Shown here: positions 16,328-26,206 of the stretch, piece by piece
Layout: every line of letters begins with the position of its first letter
Numbering within the stretch: the stretch's first letter is position 1
NCBI GenBank assembly: GCA_900766585.1
Contig: CAAFVV010000038.1
Span: 62,001-126,000, forward strand
Direction: 5' to 3'
From: Clostridia bacterium
GTDB taxonomy: Bacteria; Bacillota; Clostridia; Oscillospirales; Acutalibacteraceae
DNA length: 64,000 bases
The notes under the pieces: generated by a model
The model's input: only the letters and a program-made list of their open reading frames with translations
Told to the model about the DNA's origin: nothing
Database searches by the model: none
Position numbers and translations under genes: made by a program

Positions 16328-19300
16328 ATGAACCGAAAAACAGTCCGCGCGTGGATTGCGGCGGCTGCGGCATCGGCGATATCGCTGTCGCTGTTTACCG
16401 TGGCGCTGCCCGCTCTGCGCAGCAACGCCGAGGAACCGGCAAAGCCCACCCGTTCGGTGGTCATTGACGATTTCTCTCTGCCCCTGGAAAATTACCAGGT
16501 GAAGGATTCCGACAAAAAGTATGTCGCCCTCAACAAGATGACGCTTGAGGACGGCGCTCTCGTCATCAAGACCCCCGGCTCGGGCGACGCAGCCCGCATG
16601 ATGTACACCGCCAAGGGGCTGAACGCCTTTACGACGACGGGCTATGAGTACCTCGAGTTCGACATCTGGACGGATACCGCTGACCTGTTCGTCAAGAGCA
16701 ACGACGGCCGTATCCACCTTGGTGTCGGCAATGTGGACCGCACGCACGACATCCAGAATCTCGGTGGAACCGGCAAAGCCAACTCCGTCGGTGCTCTGGT
16801 GCCGAATCAGGTCAACACCATCAAAATCCCGATCACCGGAAACAAATTCGGGATCAGAACCGACGCCAATGCACTGTCAAAGAATCCGGAGAAAAAACCG
16901 GCGTATGATTTCACCTTCGACACCTACACGCTGATGCTTGCCTATAACGGTGCGAGCAATCTCGGCGGCACGGCGGACGCCCCCTTCACCGTCAAGATCA
17001 GTGAAGTGCGTCTGACCCGCTATTCCGCAACGCCCGATCCCGCGCCCGCGTCCAAAACGCAGGTTGTGGACGATTTCAGCGTGACGGAAGGGTATGTTCT
17101 GGACAAGACCCACTCCGCCAAGACTACGCTCGAGGTCAAGGACGGCGTGCTGACTATGGTTGGTAACGGTCAGAAGGGCGGCGGCTTTCTCTACAACTCC
17201 CCGAACCTCAAGTCGTTCACGACGACGGGCTACGACTACATCGAGTTCGACATCTGGACGGATACCGAGGATCTGTACGCGAAGAGCAACGATGCCCGTA
17301 TTAACCTCGGCGTCGGAACGGTAGAACGCACCCATGACAATTCCAACATGGGCAAGGGGAAGGCGTATTGCCCCGGCAAGCTGAAGGCCAATGAGGTCAA
17401 CACCGTCCGTGTGCCGCTCTCCAGCTTCGGTATGCGCGCCGGTGCGAACAACAAGCCTGCGACTGATTTCACCTTTGATCGCTATACGCTGATGATTGTC
17501 TATGACGGCGGGAACAAGCTGCCGAGCGGCACCTACACCGTCAAGGTCAGCGAGGTGCGTCTGACGAAATATGATACCGTGAACGACACGGCGGTCAAAA
17601 ATGTCGAGTCGCTGATCGACGCGATCGGCGAGGTGACGAGCCACGATGCCGATGCGGCCGTCGAGGCGGCGCGCGCGGCGTATAACGCGCTTAACCCCTC
17701 CGAGCAGAAGGCGGTCAGCAACCTCGCGAAGCTGACCGATGCCGAAAAGCTGCTGAACACCATGCCCTATAAGACGAAGGTCGTCGACGCCTATGACGGC
17801 ACGAATACCTACAAAAAAGAGGGCGCCAATTGGCAGTGGCCGGTCCACGGACACAAGGAAGAGGATTATGCTAACGGCTCCTGGATCATCGAGACCAAGG
17901 CAGAGGGCGACGGCCAGAGCTTCCTCTTCGACGTCACGATGCCCGAGGCGATTGACCTGTCCGACTATGACTATCTGGAGTTTGACATCAAGTCGAACTT
18001 TGCCAAGGTGCTGAAGCTGCCGAGCGGCTGCTCGCGTATCGTTCTGTACGACAGCAACTACAATAAGGCCGACGGCACCCATGCTTCCGATGCCGATTCC
18101 CGCATCGGACAGATTCAGGACAACGCGATGCCGGAGATCAAAACGAACGAGTGGGTACATGTCAAGCTGCCGTTGTCGGCGTTTGGCCTGAACGCATCTC
18201 GCATTTCGGATTTCAAGACATACCGCATATTCCTCCGCTTTGCCAGCGTTGCGGGCAATCTGAAGGATCATTCCGGCGCTTTTGCCGGCACGGACATCAC
18301 CTCCCTGCAGCTCGAGCTGAAAAACATGGTCGTCACCTCCTTCCAGAAGCCCACCAGTGAGGAGTGGGATCAGATGAAGGCGGATGAGGTCATCGAGAAG
18401 ATCAACGCGATCGGCACGGTGACGGTGGACAGCGGCAGCAAGATCACCGCCGCCCGCAATGCCTACAACGCGCTGACCTCCGCGCAGAAGGAAAAGGTCA
18501 CGAACTACGAGACGCTCAAAAACGCCGAGAAGGCGTATGCCGACCTCGGTGCAGAGGTTACGGTCAAGAAGATTGACGCGCTCGGCACAATCGAGTGGAC
18601 GGATACCTGCCGCAATGCGGTGAAGGACGCCCGTGCGTCCTATGATGCGCTGGATACTGCGTCTAAGGCGAGCGTGACCAACTATGACAAGCTGCTTTCC
18701 GCCGAGGCGAAGCTCTCGCTGCTCGAGGCGGAGAACAACCAGCCCAAGAAGAGCGTGACGCTCGACGATTTCAAGGGCAACTATCAGACGGCGGCGCGTG
18801 ACAATCAGGTCTTTACGCACACCTATGAAAACGGCGTGCTGAAAGTCTCGATGGAAGCCAACAGCGCCACGACCGGTTTCCTGATGGGGACAGTCCTGCC
18901 GCACACCATTGCCATCCGGGATTTCGACTATATCGAGTTCGATATCAAGACCAATAATTCCGCCTTGTATACCACGATCCGTGACGCCCGCTTCATTTTC
19001 TGCAATTCGAATGAAGAGTGGCTCATCAACGCCACCGATACCAAGGCGACGATCGGCGATCTGGCGGTGAACGAGTGGCAGCATGTGAAGATCCCGCTGT
19101 CCAAGGTATACAACAAGGCGAACCAGAAGCAGTTTGCCAATACGTCGGTGGATATCGGCGAGTACCGCCTGATGGTCGTCTACAACGGTGCGAACAACCT
19201 CGGCGGCACAAAGGATAACCCCGTGACGATCGAATACCGCAACATGAACCTGACCTCTTACCGCGACAATGCCGCCTATACGGTTACGCAGAAAGAGGAC

Positions 19301-21511
19301 AGCAAGCCCACCAAGGAAGTGCTGATCACCGATTTCAGCGATCTGGCGGACACAACCTTCCCGCAGGCGGGCGAGGCCTACAACCGTGACGAGGGATATC
19401 TCGAGATCACGAACACGGCGGATGCCCACGACACTGGCTTTGAGTTCATGACGAACCTGCCGAAGGATGTGGACGCCTCTGACTGCCAGTACATCGAGTT
19501 TGATGTCTGGACGAACGACATCCGCATCTTCTCCGGTCTTGACCAGCGTGTCTTCCTCGGCTCCTCCACCGTGCTGGACGGCCTTGAGTCTCACCAGCTC
19601 GCCCAGCGGAGCTTCCTGCCGTATCTGGCGCAGGTGAAGAATAACGAGTGGGTGCGCGTGCGTATTCCGTTCGCCGATTTTGTTCAGTCCTCCAACAACC
19701 CGAGCACCGCGGACAATCCGCAGGGCCTCGCCATGGATAAGGCGCACCTGTCGGTGTTCCACATGTTCTTCCGCTTCAACGGCGCGACCGCTCTGACCGG
19801 GTATACCCGCGAGAATCCGGCGATCCTGCGTCTGCGCAACGTGAAGGCGGTCGGCTATGCCGAGAATCACAGCTTCGCCAGCAGCAACGAGAGCTTTACC
19901 GTGACGTTTATGGCGGACGGCAAGCAGCTCGCCGCACTGCCGGTACACTACGGCAACAGCGTGGAGGCGCCTGTCGCTCCGGCTGTGTCCGGCAAGACCT
20001 TTATCGGCTGGGACAAGAGCTTTGACCGCGTGACCGGCAACATGACCGTGACCGCGCTGTACCGCGACGACACCGAGGCGGTGCTGAAGGTGGCTGCTGA
20101 GGCGGCGCTCGCGAAGATCGGTACTGTCAGCAAGCAGAATGCCGCCGCACAGGCGCAGCTGGTCGCCGACGCGCGCCAGGCTGTTGCCGATCTGACCACC
20201 CACGTGTCCGGCTTCAAGGCGGATACGCTGGCGAACTACAGCAAGCTGACTGCCGCCGAGGCGGCGCTCAAATCCCTGGCCGGCTATGCCGTCAGCATCG
20301 ACGGCAAGCGCGACAGCCTCTACAAAGAGGTCATCGACCTGAAGGATTACACCACGCTGGTCGGCAACAAGAAGCTGCCGGATACGGCTGCGGACGGCAA
20401 GATGTACCTGGCATGGGACGACAAGAACGTCTATGTCTACATTGAGTATCCTGACATGGTCGGACGCATCGAGGCGCGTATCGACACCGATCCCTCCGCC
20501 AACAAGGGCGACTGGCGCGGCAAATACGCGACCTACAGCAGCGACCAGAGCGATGAGCTGATCATCCGCGCGGCGGACGGCTCCATCGTGTTTGCGGGCG
20601 GCAAGGGCGATGCCACCATGGCAGCCGGTCTGACCGCCGACGGCAAGAAGACGCTGGAATTTGCCTGGCCGCGTGCCTACGGCAAAAACGCCAAGGAGGA
20701 GATGTTCGGTCTGTCCGCCATGGCGACGCACCCCGGCGACTCCGCCTACTATGTCTCCGCCTATTATGACTGGGACGATTATAAGACGATCCACTACTAT
20801 TACACCATGAGCCGCACTGACCTCATCAAAAAGGCAGAGAAGCTGATTGACGCGATCGGCGAGGTCACCGAGGATAACTACATGGATAAAGGCGACGCCA
20901 TCGACGCGGCGCGGACGCTGATCGACAATGCCGTGGCCTCCTATCCGGACTTCTCCACCGATAAGGTGAAGAACTATCAGAAGCTGCGCGAGGCGGAGCA
21001 TAAGTATAACTACTACTTCGCCGGCGGCGAGGGCAAAGCCCCGTCCCTGCCTCCTCTCGAGGAGATTGATCTCATGGTCAGCACGGAATCGGAGGATATT
21101 GTCATCAACATGCTCGCCAAGGTCATTCAGGTGAACAAAAAGATGACGGTGAAGGAATTCCTGTCCCTGCTTGAGTATGACGAGGGTCTGGTGCCGACCG
21201 TGGTCAATGTGGACGGCCGCGTGCTGAAGGGCACGTCCTATGTCCATGACGATCTGCGCCTGTTCCTGACCAAACCCGGCGTCGGTCAGTCGACGTTCTC
21301 GCTGCTGTATATGGGCGACGAGGAGATCACCGAGCCGGATGAGCTGGAGCCGATTCAGGATAACTCCGACATTGACAATCCTTCCAAGCCCGACAGCTCA
21401 AAATCCGATGACAGCCCGAACACCGGTGTGCCGTCCTACGCCTTTGCGGCGCTGGCGGTGCTGACCGCTGCTGCGGCTGCCGTGACGCTCAGCCGCCGCC
21501 GTGCGCGCTGA
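16328..21511 (+). CDS. Giant modular cell-surface protein with repeated carbohydrate-binding-like modules and SPNTG anchor
   Basis: The 1727-residue protein has a signal peptide (about 1-34). Five related beta modules lie at about 42-235, 243-417, 480-676, 807-980 and 993-1190. They share a VxDDF start, a GYxYxEFDIWTDT or DYxEFDIKTN strand, an EVNTVRVPLS-type strand and YTLMxxYNG. Between or after them are five helical modules of the DAIGxVT…ARxAYxAL…VxNYxxLxxAE type (near 419, 677, 742, 1252 and 1497). An InlB/Flg_new-like repeat follows at about 1190-1250 and a CBM9-like domain at about 1318-1496 (YLAWDDKNVYVYIEY). The C-terminus has SPNTG, a hydrophobic helix and RRRAR, a sortase signal of the (S/P)PXTG type. 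No catalytic domain is recognisable. It probably captures glycan at the cell wall. Confidence 0.85.
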   Translation: MNRKTVRAWIAAAAASAISLSLFTVALPALRSNAEEPAKPTRSVVIDDFSLPLENYQVKDSDKKYVALNKMTLEDGALVIKTPGSGDAARMMYTAKGLNAFTTTGYEYLEFDIWTDTADLFVKSNDGRIHLGVGNVDRTHDIQNLGGTGKANSVGALVPNQVNTIKIPITGNKFGIRTDANALSKNPEKKPAYDFTFDTYTLMLAYNGASNLGGTADAPFTVKISEVRLTRYSATPDPAPASKTQVVDDFSVTEGYVLDKTHSAKTTLEVKDGVLTMVGNGQKGGGFLYNSPNLKSFTTTGYDYIEFDIWTDTEDLYAKSNDARINLGVGTVERTHDNSNMGKGKAYCPGKLKANEVNTVRVPLSSFGMRAGANNKPATDFTFDRYTLMIVYDGGNKLPSGTYTVKVSEVRLTKYDTVNDTAVKNVESLIDAIGEVTSHDADAAVEAARAAYNALNPSEQKAVSNLAKLTDAEKLLNTMPYKTKVVDAYDGTNTYKKEGANWQWPVHGHKEEDYANGSWIIETKAEGDGQSFLFDVTMPEAIDLSDYDYLEFDIKSNFAKVLKLPSGCSRIVLYDSNYNKADGTHASDADSRIGQIQDNAMPEIKTNEWVHVKLPLSAFGLNASRISDFKTYRIFLRFASVAGNLKDHSGAFAGTDITSLQLELKNMVVTSFQKPTSEEWDQMKADEVIEKINAIGTVTVDSGSKITAARNAYNALTSAQKEKVTNYETLKNAEKAYADLGAEVTVKKIDALGTIEWTDTCRNAVKDARASYDALDTASKASVTNYDKLLSAEAKLSLLEAENNQPKKSVTLDDFKGNYQTAARDNQVFTHTYENGVLKVSMEANSATTGFLMGTVLPHTIAIRDFDYIEFDIKTNNSALYTTIRDARFIFCNSNEEWLINATDTKATIGDLAVNEWQHVKIPLSKVYNKANQKQFANTSVDIGEYRLMVVYNGANNLGGTKDNPVTIEYRNMNLTSYRDNAAYTVTQKEDSKPTKEVLITDFSDLADTTFPQAGEAYNRDEGYLEITNTADAHDTGFEFMTNLPKDVDASDCQYIEFDVWTNDIRIFSGLDQRVFLGSSTVLDGLESHQLAQRSFLPYLAQVKNNEWVRVRIPFADFVQSSNNPSTADNPQGLAMDKAHLSVFHMFFRFNGATALTGYTRENPAILRLRNVKAVGYAENHSFASSNESFTVTFMADGKQLAALPVHYGNSVEAPVAPAVSGKTFIGWDKSFDRVTGNMTVTALYRDDTEAVLKVAAEAALAKIGTVSKQNAAAQAQLVADARQAVADLTTHVSGFKADTLANYSKLTAAEAALKSLAGYAVSIDGKRDSLYKEVIDLKDYTTLVGNKKLPDTAADGKMYLAWDDKNVYVYIEYPDMVGRIEARIDTDPSANKGDWRGKYATYSSDQSDELIIRAADGSIVFAGGKGDATMAAGLTADGKKTLEFAWPRAYGKNAKEEMFGLSAMATHPGDSAYYVSAYYDWDDYKTIHYYYTMSRTDLIKKAEKLIDAIGEVTEDNYMDKGDAIDAARTLIDNAVASYPDFSTDKVKNYQKLREAEHKYNYYFAGGEGKAPSLPPLEEIDLMVSTESEDIVINMLAKVIQVNKKMTVKEFLSLLEYDEGLVPTVVNVDGRVLKGTSYVHDDLRLFLTKPGVGQSTFSLLYMGDEEITEPDELEPIQDNSDIDNPSKPDSSKSDDSPNTGVPSYAFAALAVLTAAAAAVTLSRRRAR

Positions 21512-21528
21512 CAACAGCTGACCCGTTT

Positions 21529-21559
21529 CCGGGCAGACCGGTTCGTCCGGTCTGCCCGG
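21529..21559 (+). other. Strong stem-loop between surface-protein and GxGYxYP genes
   Basis: CCGGGCAGACCGG and CCGGTCTGCCCGG pair perfectly around a five-base loop 17 bases after the surface-protein stop. No T-run follows, so it is more likely an mRNA-stabilising or partly terminating hairpin inside the operon than a full terminator. Confidence 0.6.
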
Positions 21560-21619
21560 GGACTTCTGCATTTTCAGGCATACCCATTCAAACCCCTTTT
21601 TCAAAGGAGGCGTTTTTCT

Positions 21620-23818
21620 ATGACCCATACGACATGGCGCCGGATCCTGACGGCGATCCTGTCCGGTCTGATGCTGCTGACGCTTTGTGCCGGCTGTGCA
21701 AAGGAACCGGCGGAATCGACTCCCGCATCCGGGGACGCGTCTGCCGATTCGTCGGCGGCTTCCCTGCCGGATGCCGATAGCGGAGAGGATACGTCCGGCA
21801 ATGCCGACAGCAGCCTGCCGTCCGACAGCGGGGATTCTGCGCCGGATGCCAGCGGCGGACAGTCGGGCAATGCCGACAGCAGCACGCCGGGCGGCAATAC
21901 GACCAAGCCCGGCGGCAATACGCCCGGCAGCAAGCCGGACAGCAGCGTGCCCGCCTCGACGACAACGTCGACCAAGGGCGGCGGCAACAGCAATACTCCC
22001 TCGACAGGCGGCTTTTCTCTGCCGACGACCGGGTTGAAGGCAAAAACCGTCTACCGCGTCGCCAAAACGGCAATCGTCAACCCCGGCAAGGGTATCATGC
22101 AGCATGATTCCGCCCGTCTGATCTGTTCGCTTCAGGGGCTGCTCAACCGCGACCTGACCAAGAATAAGATCGCGATGTATTTAGACTATGACGACACGGA
22201 CTCATTTTGGATGAATCAGCTGCAGAGCGGTCTGTTCTCCGGATATAAGACCGTTACCATCAGCACATTTTCCGAGTTTCTCTCCACGTTTAAAAATCAG
22301 CTCATGGCGTGCGGCATGTGCCTGTGGGATCAGGACGTTCCGTCGACCGCCAACGTGGCGGCGACCATCTGTGGTGTCGAGGGTTATCTGCCTGTGAAAT
22401 ATGATACGGCGGACAACGGGCTGATGAAAAAGCTCCAGGATATGGGCGTCAAGTCCCGTCTCAGCCTCCGCGGCAAATTCACAGGCAAGGGCGTTATTCA
22501 GGGGACGAAGATCGTCAGCACCGGCTCGAAAAAGTGCGATGCCTATCTCTGGGCGATGGACAAGTACATGGATCGCACCTCGAAAAAGATCATCGCCTAT
22601 ATGCCGGACGGCGCGGGCTGCGTGGAGACCAACGAGATCTACAAAAAGGACAGCGATGCCGGCACGGCTTACGGCAACAACATCTTTGACCACGATTACC
22701 TGATTGCCGCCGGTGCGTTCTTCTTTGATCTGTCCCCGGTGGAGACCGAGGTGCCCTGCGACGACAAAACACAGCAGGTCGGCACCGATCTGAAAACGCT
22801 GCGCCGGATCCTGCAGCGGCAGTATACCCGCAATAACGGCGCGTTTTCGCAGATCATCGGCTTCCCGCCATGGTGGATTAAGTATACGAACCACAATAAC
22901 TGGGGTTCTCTGCCGGCGACCACGGTGGAGTGGATGTTCACCGACATTGCCACCCAGTATAACCTTGCCAAAGAGGCGGACGCCGCGCAGCCCTGCTGCA
23001 TGACCAATGCGTCGGTGTATACCCACGCGCCGCTTTCCGGCAGCTTCAAAAATACGAACCGCAAGACAAATATCACCGAGAAGTTCGACAAAAACACCGT
23101 CTATCTGCTCTATTACATGGGCGATTACGACTCCTCGGCGTGGCTCAAAAAGTGGGTGCCGACCCTCTGGTCAGACAGCGGCAAGGGCAAGATGCCCATG
23201 ATGTGGTCGTTTAACCCCAATCTGTCCGACCGTATGCCGGCGGCGTTCAACTATGTGTATTCCCACATGGATAAGAACGACTACTTTGTGTCCGGCGACA
23301 GCGGTCCCGGCTATATCATCCCCGGCGGACTGTATCAGTCCACCTGCCCCAACCGGCCGAACCCCGATGGCAACAAGGCATGGATCAGCTATGCCAAGAC
23401 GTATATGAAGAAGTTTGACATGGATATTGTCGGCTTCATCATCAACGGCAGCTATAAGATGAACAAGACCATCATGTCGGACTATAATCAGATCGCGCCG
23501 GTCGGCTCGTTCCACAACGACCCCTCAAAGCCCCTCACGGTGGTGAATGGGGTGCCGTATGTGTACCTGAAGAACGGTGTCGGCAATCCCGGCAGCTATC
23601 AGAACAGCGCCAAGGACATGTATGCGTATCTGAAGAACAATATGAACGGCTACAACTTCGGTGCATTCCGCACCATCTGCTGGACGCCGTCGCAGATCAA
23701 TGCGCTCTCTGATGCGTTTATTGCCTATGCCAAGACGCAGGATCCCTCAAAGACATACAAATTCGTGGACCCTTACACCTATTTTGCCATGATCCGGCAA
23801 TCCGGACAGGGTGCCTGA
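21620..23818 (+). CDS. GxGYxYP-family putative glycoside hydrolase, lipoprotein (copy 1)
   Basis: The 732-residue protein has a lipoprotein signal ending in LCAGC and about 100 residues of Ser/Asp/Gly-rich linker ending in a TTTSTKGGGNSNTPST tract. The family region runs from about residue 140: an N-terminal part (HDSARLICSLQGLLNRD, YLWAMDKYMDR) and a C-terminal part with the signature GDSGPGYIIP (G-x-G-Y-x-x-P). The family is labelled putative glycoside hydrolase by context and fold; I know of no established substrate. AAAGGAGG precedes the ATG. It is clearly a paralogue of the next gene (24039) and is the last gene before a terminator. Confidence 0.82.
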   Translation: MTHTTWRRILTAILSGLMLLTLCAGCAKEPAESTPASGDASADSSAASLPDADSGEDTSGNADSSLPSDSGDSAPDASGGQSGNADSSTPGGNTTKPGGNTPGSKPDSSVPASTTTSTKGGGNSNTPSTGGFSLPTTGLKAKTVYRVAKTAIVNPGKGIMQHDSARLICSLQGLLNRDLTKNKIAMYLDYDDTDSFWMNQLQSGLFSGYKTVTISTFSEFLSTFKNQLMACGMCLWDQDVPSTANVAATICGVEGYLPVKYDTADNGLMKKLQDMGVKSRLSLRGKFTGKGVIQGTKIVSTGSKKCDAYLWAMDKYMDRTSKKIIAYMPDGAGCVETNEIYKKDSDAGTAYGNNIFDHDYLIAAGAFFFDLSPVETEVPCDDKTQQVGTDLKTLRRILQRQYTRNNGAFSQIIGFPPWWIKYTNHNNWGSLPATTVEWMFTDIATQYNLAKEADAAQPCCMTNASVYTHAPLSGSFKNTNRKTNITEKFDKNTVYLLYYMGDYDSSAWLKKWVPTLWSDSGKGKMPMMWSFNPNLSDRMPAAFNYVYSHMDKNDYFVSGDSGPGYIIPGGLYQSTCPNRPNPDGNKAWISYAKTYMKKFDMDIVGFIINGSYKMNKTIMSDYNQIAPVGSFHNDPSKPLTVVNGVPYVYLKNGVGNPGSYQNSAKDMYAYLKNNMNGYNFGAFRTICWTPSQINALSDAFIAYAKTQDPSKTYKFVDPYTYFAMIRQSGQGA

Positions 23819-23829
23819 ACGAAAGTGTC

Positions 23830-23868
23830 AAAAAAGACGCTCCCTGTGGGTTGGGGAGCGTCTTTTTT
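23830..23868 (+). terminator. Rho-independent terminator after GxGYxYP copy 1
   Basis: AAAAAGACGCTCCC and GGGAGCGTCTTTTTT form a long stem with a nine-base loop and a T-run, 12 bases after the stop. It closes the first transcription unit of the glycan locus. Confidence 0.92.
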
Positions 23869-23870
23869 AC

Positions 23871-23899
23871 TTGACCAAATGCCATTTTTTCGGTATAAT
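23871..23899 (+). promoter_or_regulatory. Promoter of the second glycan operon
   Basis: TTGACC at 23871-23876 and a perfect TATAAT at 23894-23899 are 17 bases apart, immediately after the terminator. It would drive the genes at 24039, 26207 and 28918 independently of the upstream operon. Confidence 0.85.
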
Positions 23900-24038
23900 A
23901 AGAAAGAACATAGCTTTTTGTCGAGAAATAAGAGGAATACGATTTGATTTGTAAGACAGATCATTCTGTCTGCCGATAACTTTGGCAGACTGCCCCTCGT
24001 CCGGCGGCTTGCCGGGGATAAAGGAGTATATAAAGCTT

Positions 24039-26186
24039 ATGTGTGACCACAGTAAACCGATCAGGGCGATGCAGAGCCTGGCGGCTGCATGCGCCCTTGC
24101 TTTGGCGATCCTGCTGCCCGGCTGTACCGGCGGCAGCGACGTCTCTTCGCCGGAGAACTCCGCCGCAGACAGCAGTTCTCTCACGTCCGCCGCGTCAACC
24201 GATGCGTCGGGAACATCGTCTGACATGTCAGACGGCACGACAGCGGGGGCGATGTCAAACGGGACGACTGCCCCGTCCGGCTCGGCGGCCGGGTCAAAGC
24301 CCGCCGCGACAACCTCCCGTGCTGCGGACACCGCGCAAACCACCGCCGCGCCGAAGCCGGTGAAAAATTACGGCGAGAGCGGCGACGCCTCGTTCAAGAT
24401 CCCCGTGACCGGACTGCAAAAGAATACGGTGTATTCCGTGTCGCGCGCGGCGGTATCGGGCAACCGCCGCCTGATGGCGCATGACACCCTGCGGCTGTTC
24501 TGCTCTCTGCAGGGGCTGATCAACCGCGATTTTCAGCAGAACAGGATTATTCTGATGCTGACGCCCTATCAGAGCAGCGACACGTTCTGGACGGACTATC
24601 TAAAGCGCGCGGGCGCACCGCTCGCCGGAATGCGCACGGTGACGATTGAGACCTGGGATGAATTTCTCGCCACATTTAAACAGCAGCTGATCGCCTGCGG
24701 CATGTGCCTGTGGGATCCCGCCGTTCCGGCGACCGCCAATGTGGCGGCGACCATCTGCGGGCTTGACGGCTTTCTGCCGGTAAAGGCGGAGGAGGACGGG
24801 CTGTGCGACGATTTAAAGGCGCTCGGCGTGCCGGTGAGATTCAGCCTTGTCGGCCGGTTCACCGGCAAGGGCGTGATCCAGGGCACCAAGCGCGCCAGCA
24901 CCGGCTCTGCCAAAAACGATGCCTATCTGTGGGCAATGGACAAATACATGTACCGCTGCTCGACCAAGTACATGATCTATGTGGCGGACGGCGCCAGCTG
25001 CACGAAGGGCAACGAGATCTATGAAAAGGACTCCTGCTCAAAGAATGCGTTCGGGGCGGTGAGCCTGCTCAGCCACGACTACGGCATCCTGCGCCGCGCC
25101 TTCTTCTTTGACCTCAGCCCGATCGAGGAGGCGCCGTGCGACGACCGCGGACAAAAGCGCGGCACTGATCTGTCCACGACAAAGATGCTGCTGAAAACGC
25201 GCTACGATATGGCGGGCGGTGAGTTTGGCTGCATGGTCGGCTTCCCGCCGTGGCAGCTGAAATACTCCAAGCACAACAACTGGGGTACGGTGGCGGATAC
25301 AGCGCTCGAGCACACCTTTGTGCAGTATATCACGCAGTACAACATGTATCTGGATGCAAATTTTGCCCCGTACAACACGAGTCTCTATTGCCACTATCCG
25401 CTGAAAACGTCCTATAAAAACGGCAGCAAGCAGGTCACGGAGACGTTTGATGACCACACGATCTATGTCTACTACCATCTCGGCGACTATGACGCGACCG
25501 AGTGGGCGGCGCGGGATCTGTTCAACTGCTTTCAGGACAAGGGTCGCGGCAAGCTCCCGCTGACATGGGCGGTCAACCCCGGGCTTGCCGACCGCATCCC
25601 GATGCTGTTTGACTATATCTACACGAATCTGTCACCGATGGATACGGTCTGTGCCTCGGACAGCGGTATCGGGTATATCAAGCCCGAGCATCTGTTCACG
25701 GATGAGCGCATGAGCGACGGGCGAACGCTCCCGGCAGGCGACAAAGCCTATATCCGCGTCAGCACCCCCTATTTCCGCCGCTTTGATATGGATGTGGTCA
25801 GCTTCATCATCGGCACGATGTCCCGCGAGGTCTATGCGACCTACAACGCGTTTGCGGGGACCGGCTCGTTCCACTATGACCGCGCCAAGCCGATGACCGT
25901 CTATAACGGCGTGCCCTATGTGCCGACGAAAAACGGCGTGGGCAATCCCGGCGACTATGCGGAGAGCGCTGCGGGGATGTATAGCTATCTGACCACAACG
26001 ATGAAGGGCACCAACTTCATCGCCACCCGCACGATTCGCTGGAATCCGACGCAGCTGATGGCGCTGACTGGCGCATTTTCCGACTGTGTGGCGCAGAACA
26101 AGCCGGGGTATACGGTGAAGGTGGTCAACGCCTACACATTTTTGGCACTGGTGAAGCAGTCGGGACAAGCGACGGTGCTTTCCTGA
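24039..26186 (+). CDS. GxGYxYP-family putative glycoside hydrolase, lipoprotein (copy 2)
   Basis: This paralogue of the preceding gene, about 715 residues long, shares near-identical blocks such as ACGMCLWD, TANVAATICG, FTGKGVIQGTK and DAYLWAMDKYM. The signature is SDSGIGYIKP. The signal peptide ends in LLPGC, and a Ser/Thr/Ala-rich linker precedes the domain. ATG 24039 has AAAGGAG upstream and gives a proper lipoprotein signal; an in-frame ATG at 23982 would add residues before it. The linker sequences of the two copies differ while the domains are conserved, which suggests an old duplication followed by divergence. Confidence 0.82.
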   Translation: MCDHSKPIRAMQSLAAACALALAILLPGCTGGSDVSSPENSAADSSSLTSAASTDASGTSSDMSDGTTAGAMSNGTTAPSGSAAGSKPAATTSRAADTAQTTAAPKPVKNYGESGDASFKIPVTGLQKNTVYSVSRAAVSGNRRLMAHDTLRLFCSLQGLINRDFQQNRIILMLTPYQSSDTFWTDYLKRAGAPLAGMRTVTIETWDEFLATFKQQLIACGMCLWDPAVPATANVAATICGLDGFLPVKAEEDGLCDDLKALGVPVRFSLVGRFTGKGVIQGTKRASTGSAKNDAYLWAMDKYMYRCSTKYMIYVADGASCTKGNEIYEKDSCSKNAFGAVSLLSHDYGILRRAFFFDLSPIEEAPCDDRGQKRGTDLSTTKMLLKTRYDMAGGEFGCMVGFPPWQLKYSKHNNWGTVADTALEHTFVQYITQYNMYLDANFAPYNTSLYCHYPLKTSYKNGSKQVTETFDDHTIYVYYHLGDYDATEWAARDLFNCFQDKGRGKLPLTWAVNPGLADRIPMLFDYIYTNLSPMDTVCASDSGIGYIKPEHLFTDERMSDGRTLPAGDKAYIRVSTPYFRRFDMDVVSFIIGTMSREVYATYNAFAGTGSFHYDRAKPMTVYNGVPYVPTKNGVGNPGDYAESAAGMYSYLTTTMKGTNFIATRTIRWNPTQLMALTGAFSDCVAQNKPGYTVKVVNAYTFLALVKQSGQATVLS

Positions 26187-26206
26187 GCAGGAGAGAGAGG
26201 GATCAC

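Noticed and set aside
14667..16373. A 568-codon minus-strand frame over the second binding protein
   Set aside because: It is antisense to a lipoprotein with clear signal, linker and binding domain; no start signal is present.
16877..21247. A 1456-codon open frame antisense to the giant surface protein
   Set aside because: It is a by-product of GC-rich codon use in the sense gene. It is rich in Arg, His, Val and Leu, has no recognisable domain or ribosome site, and the sense protein has clear modules and signals.
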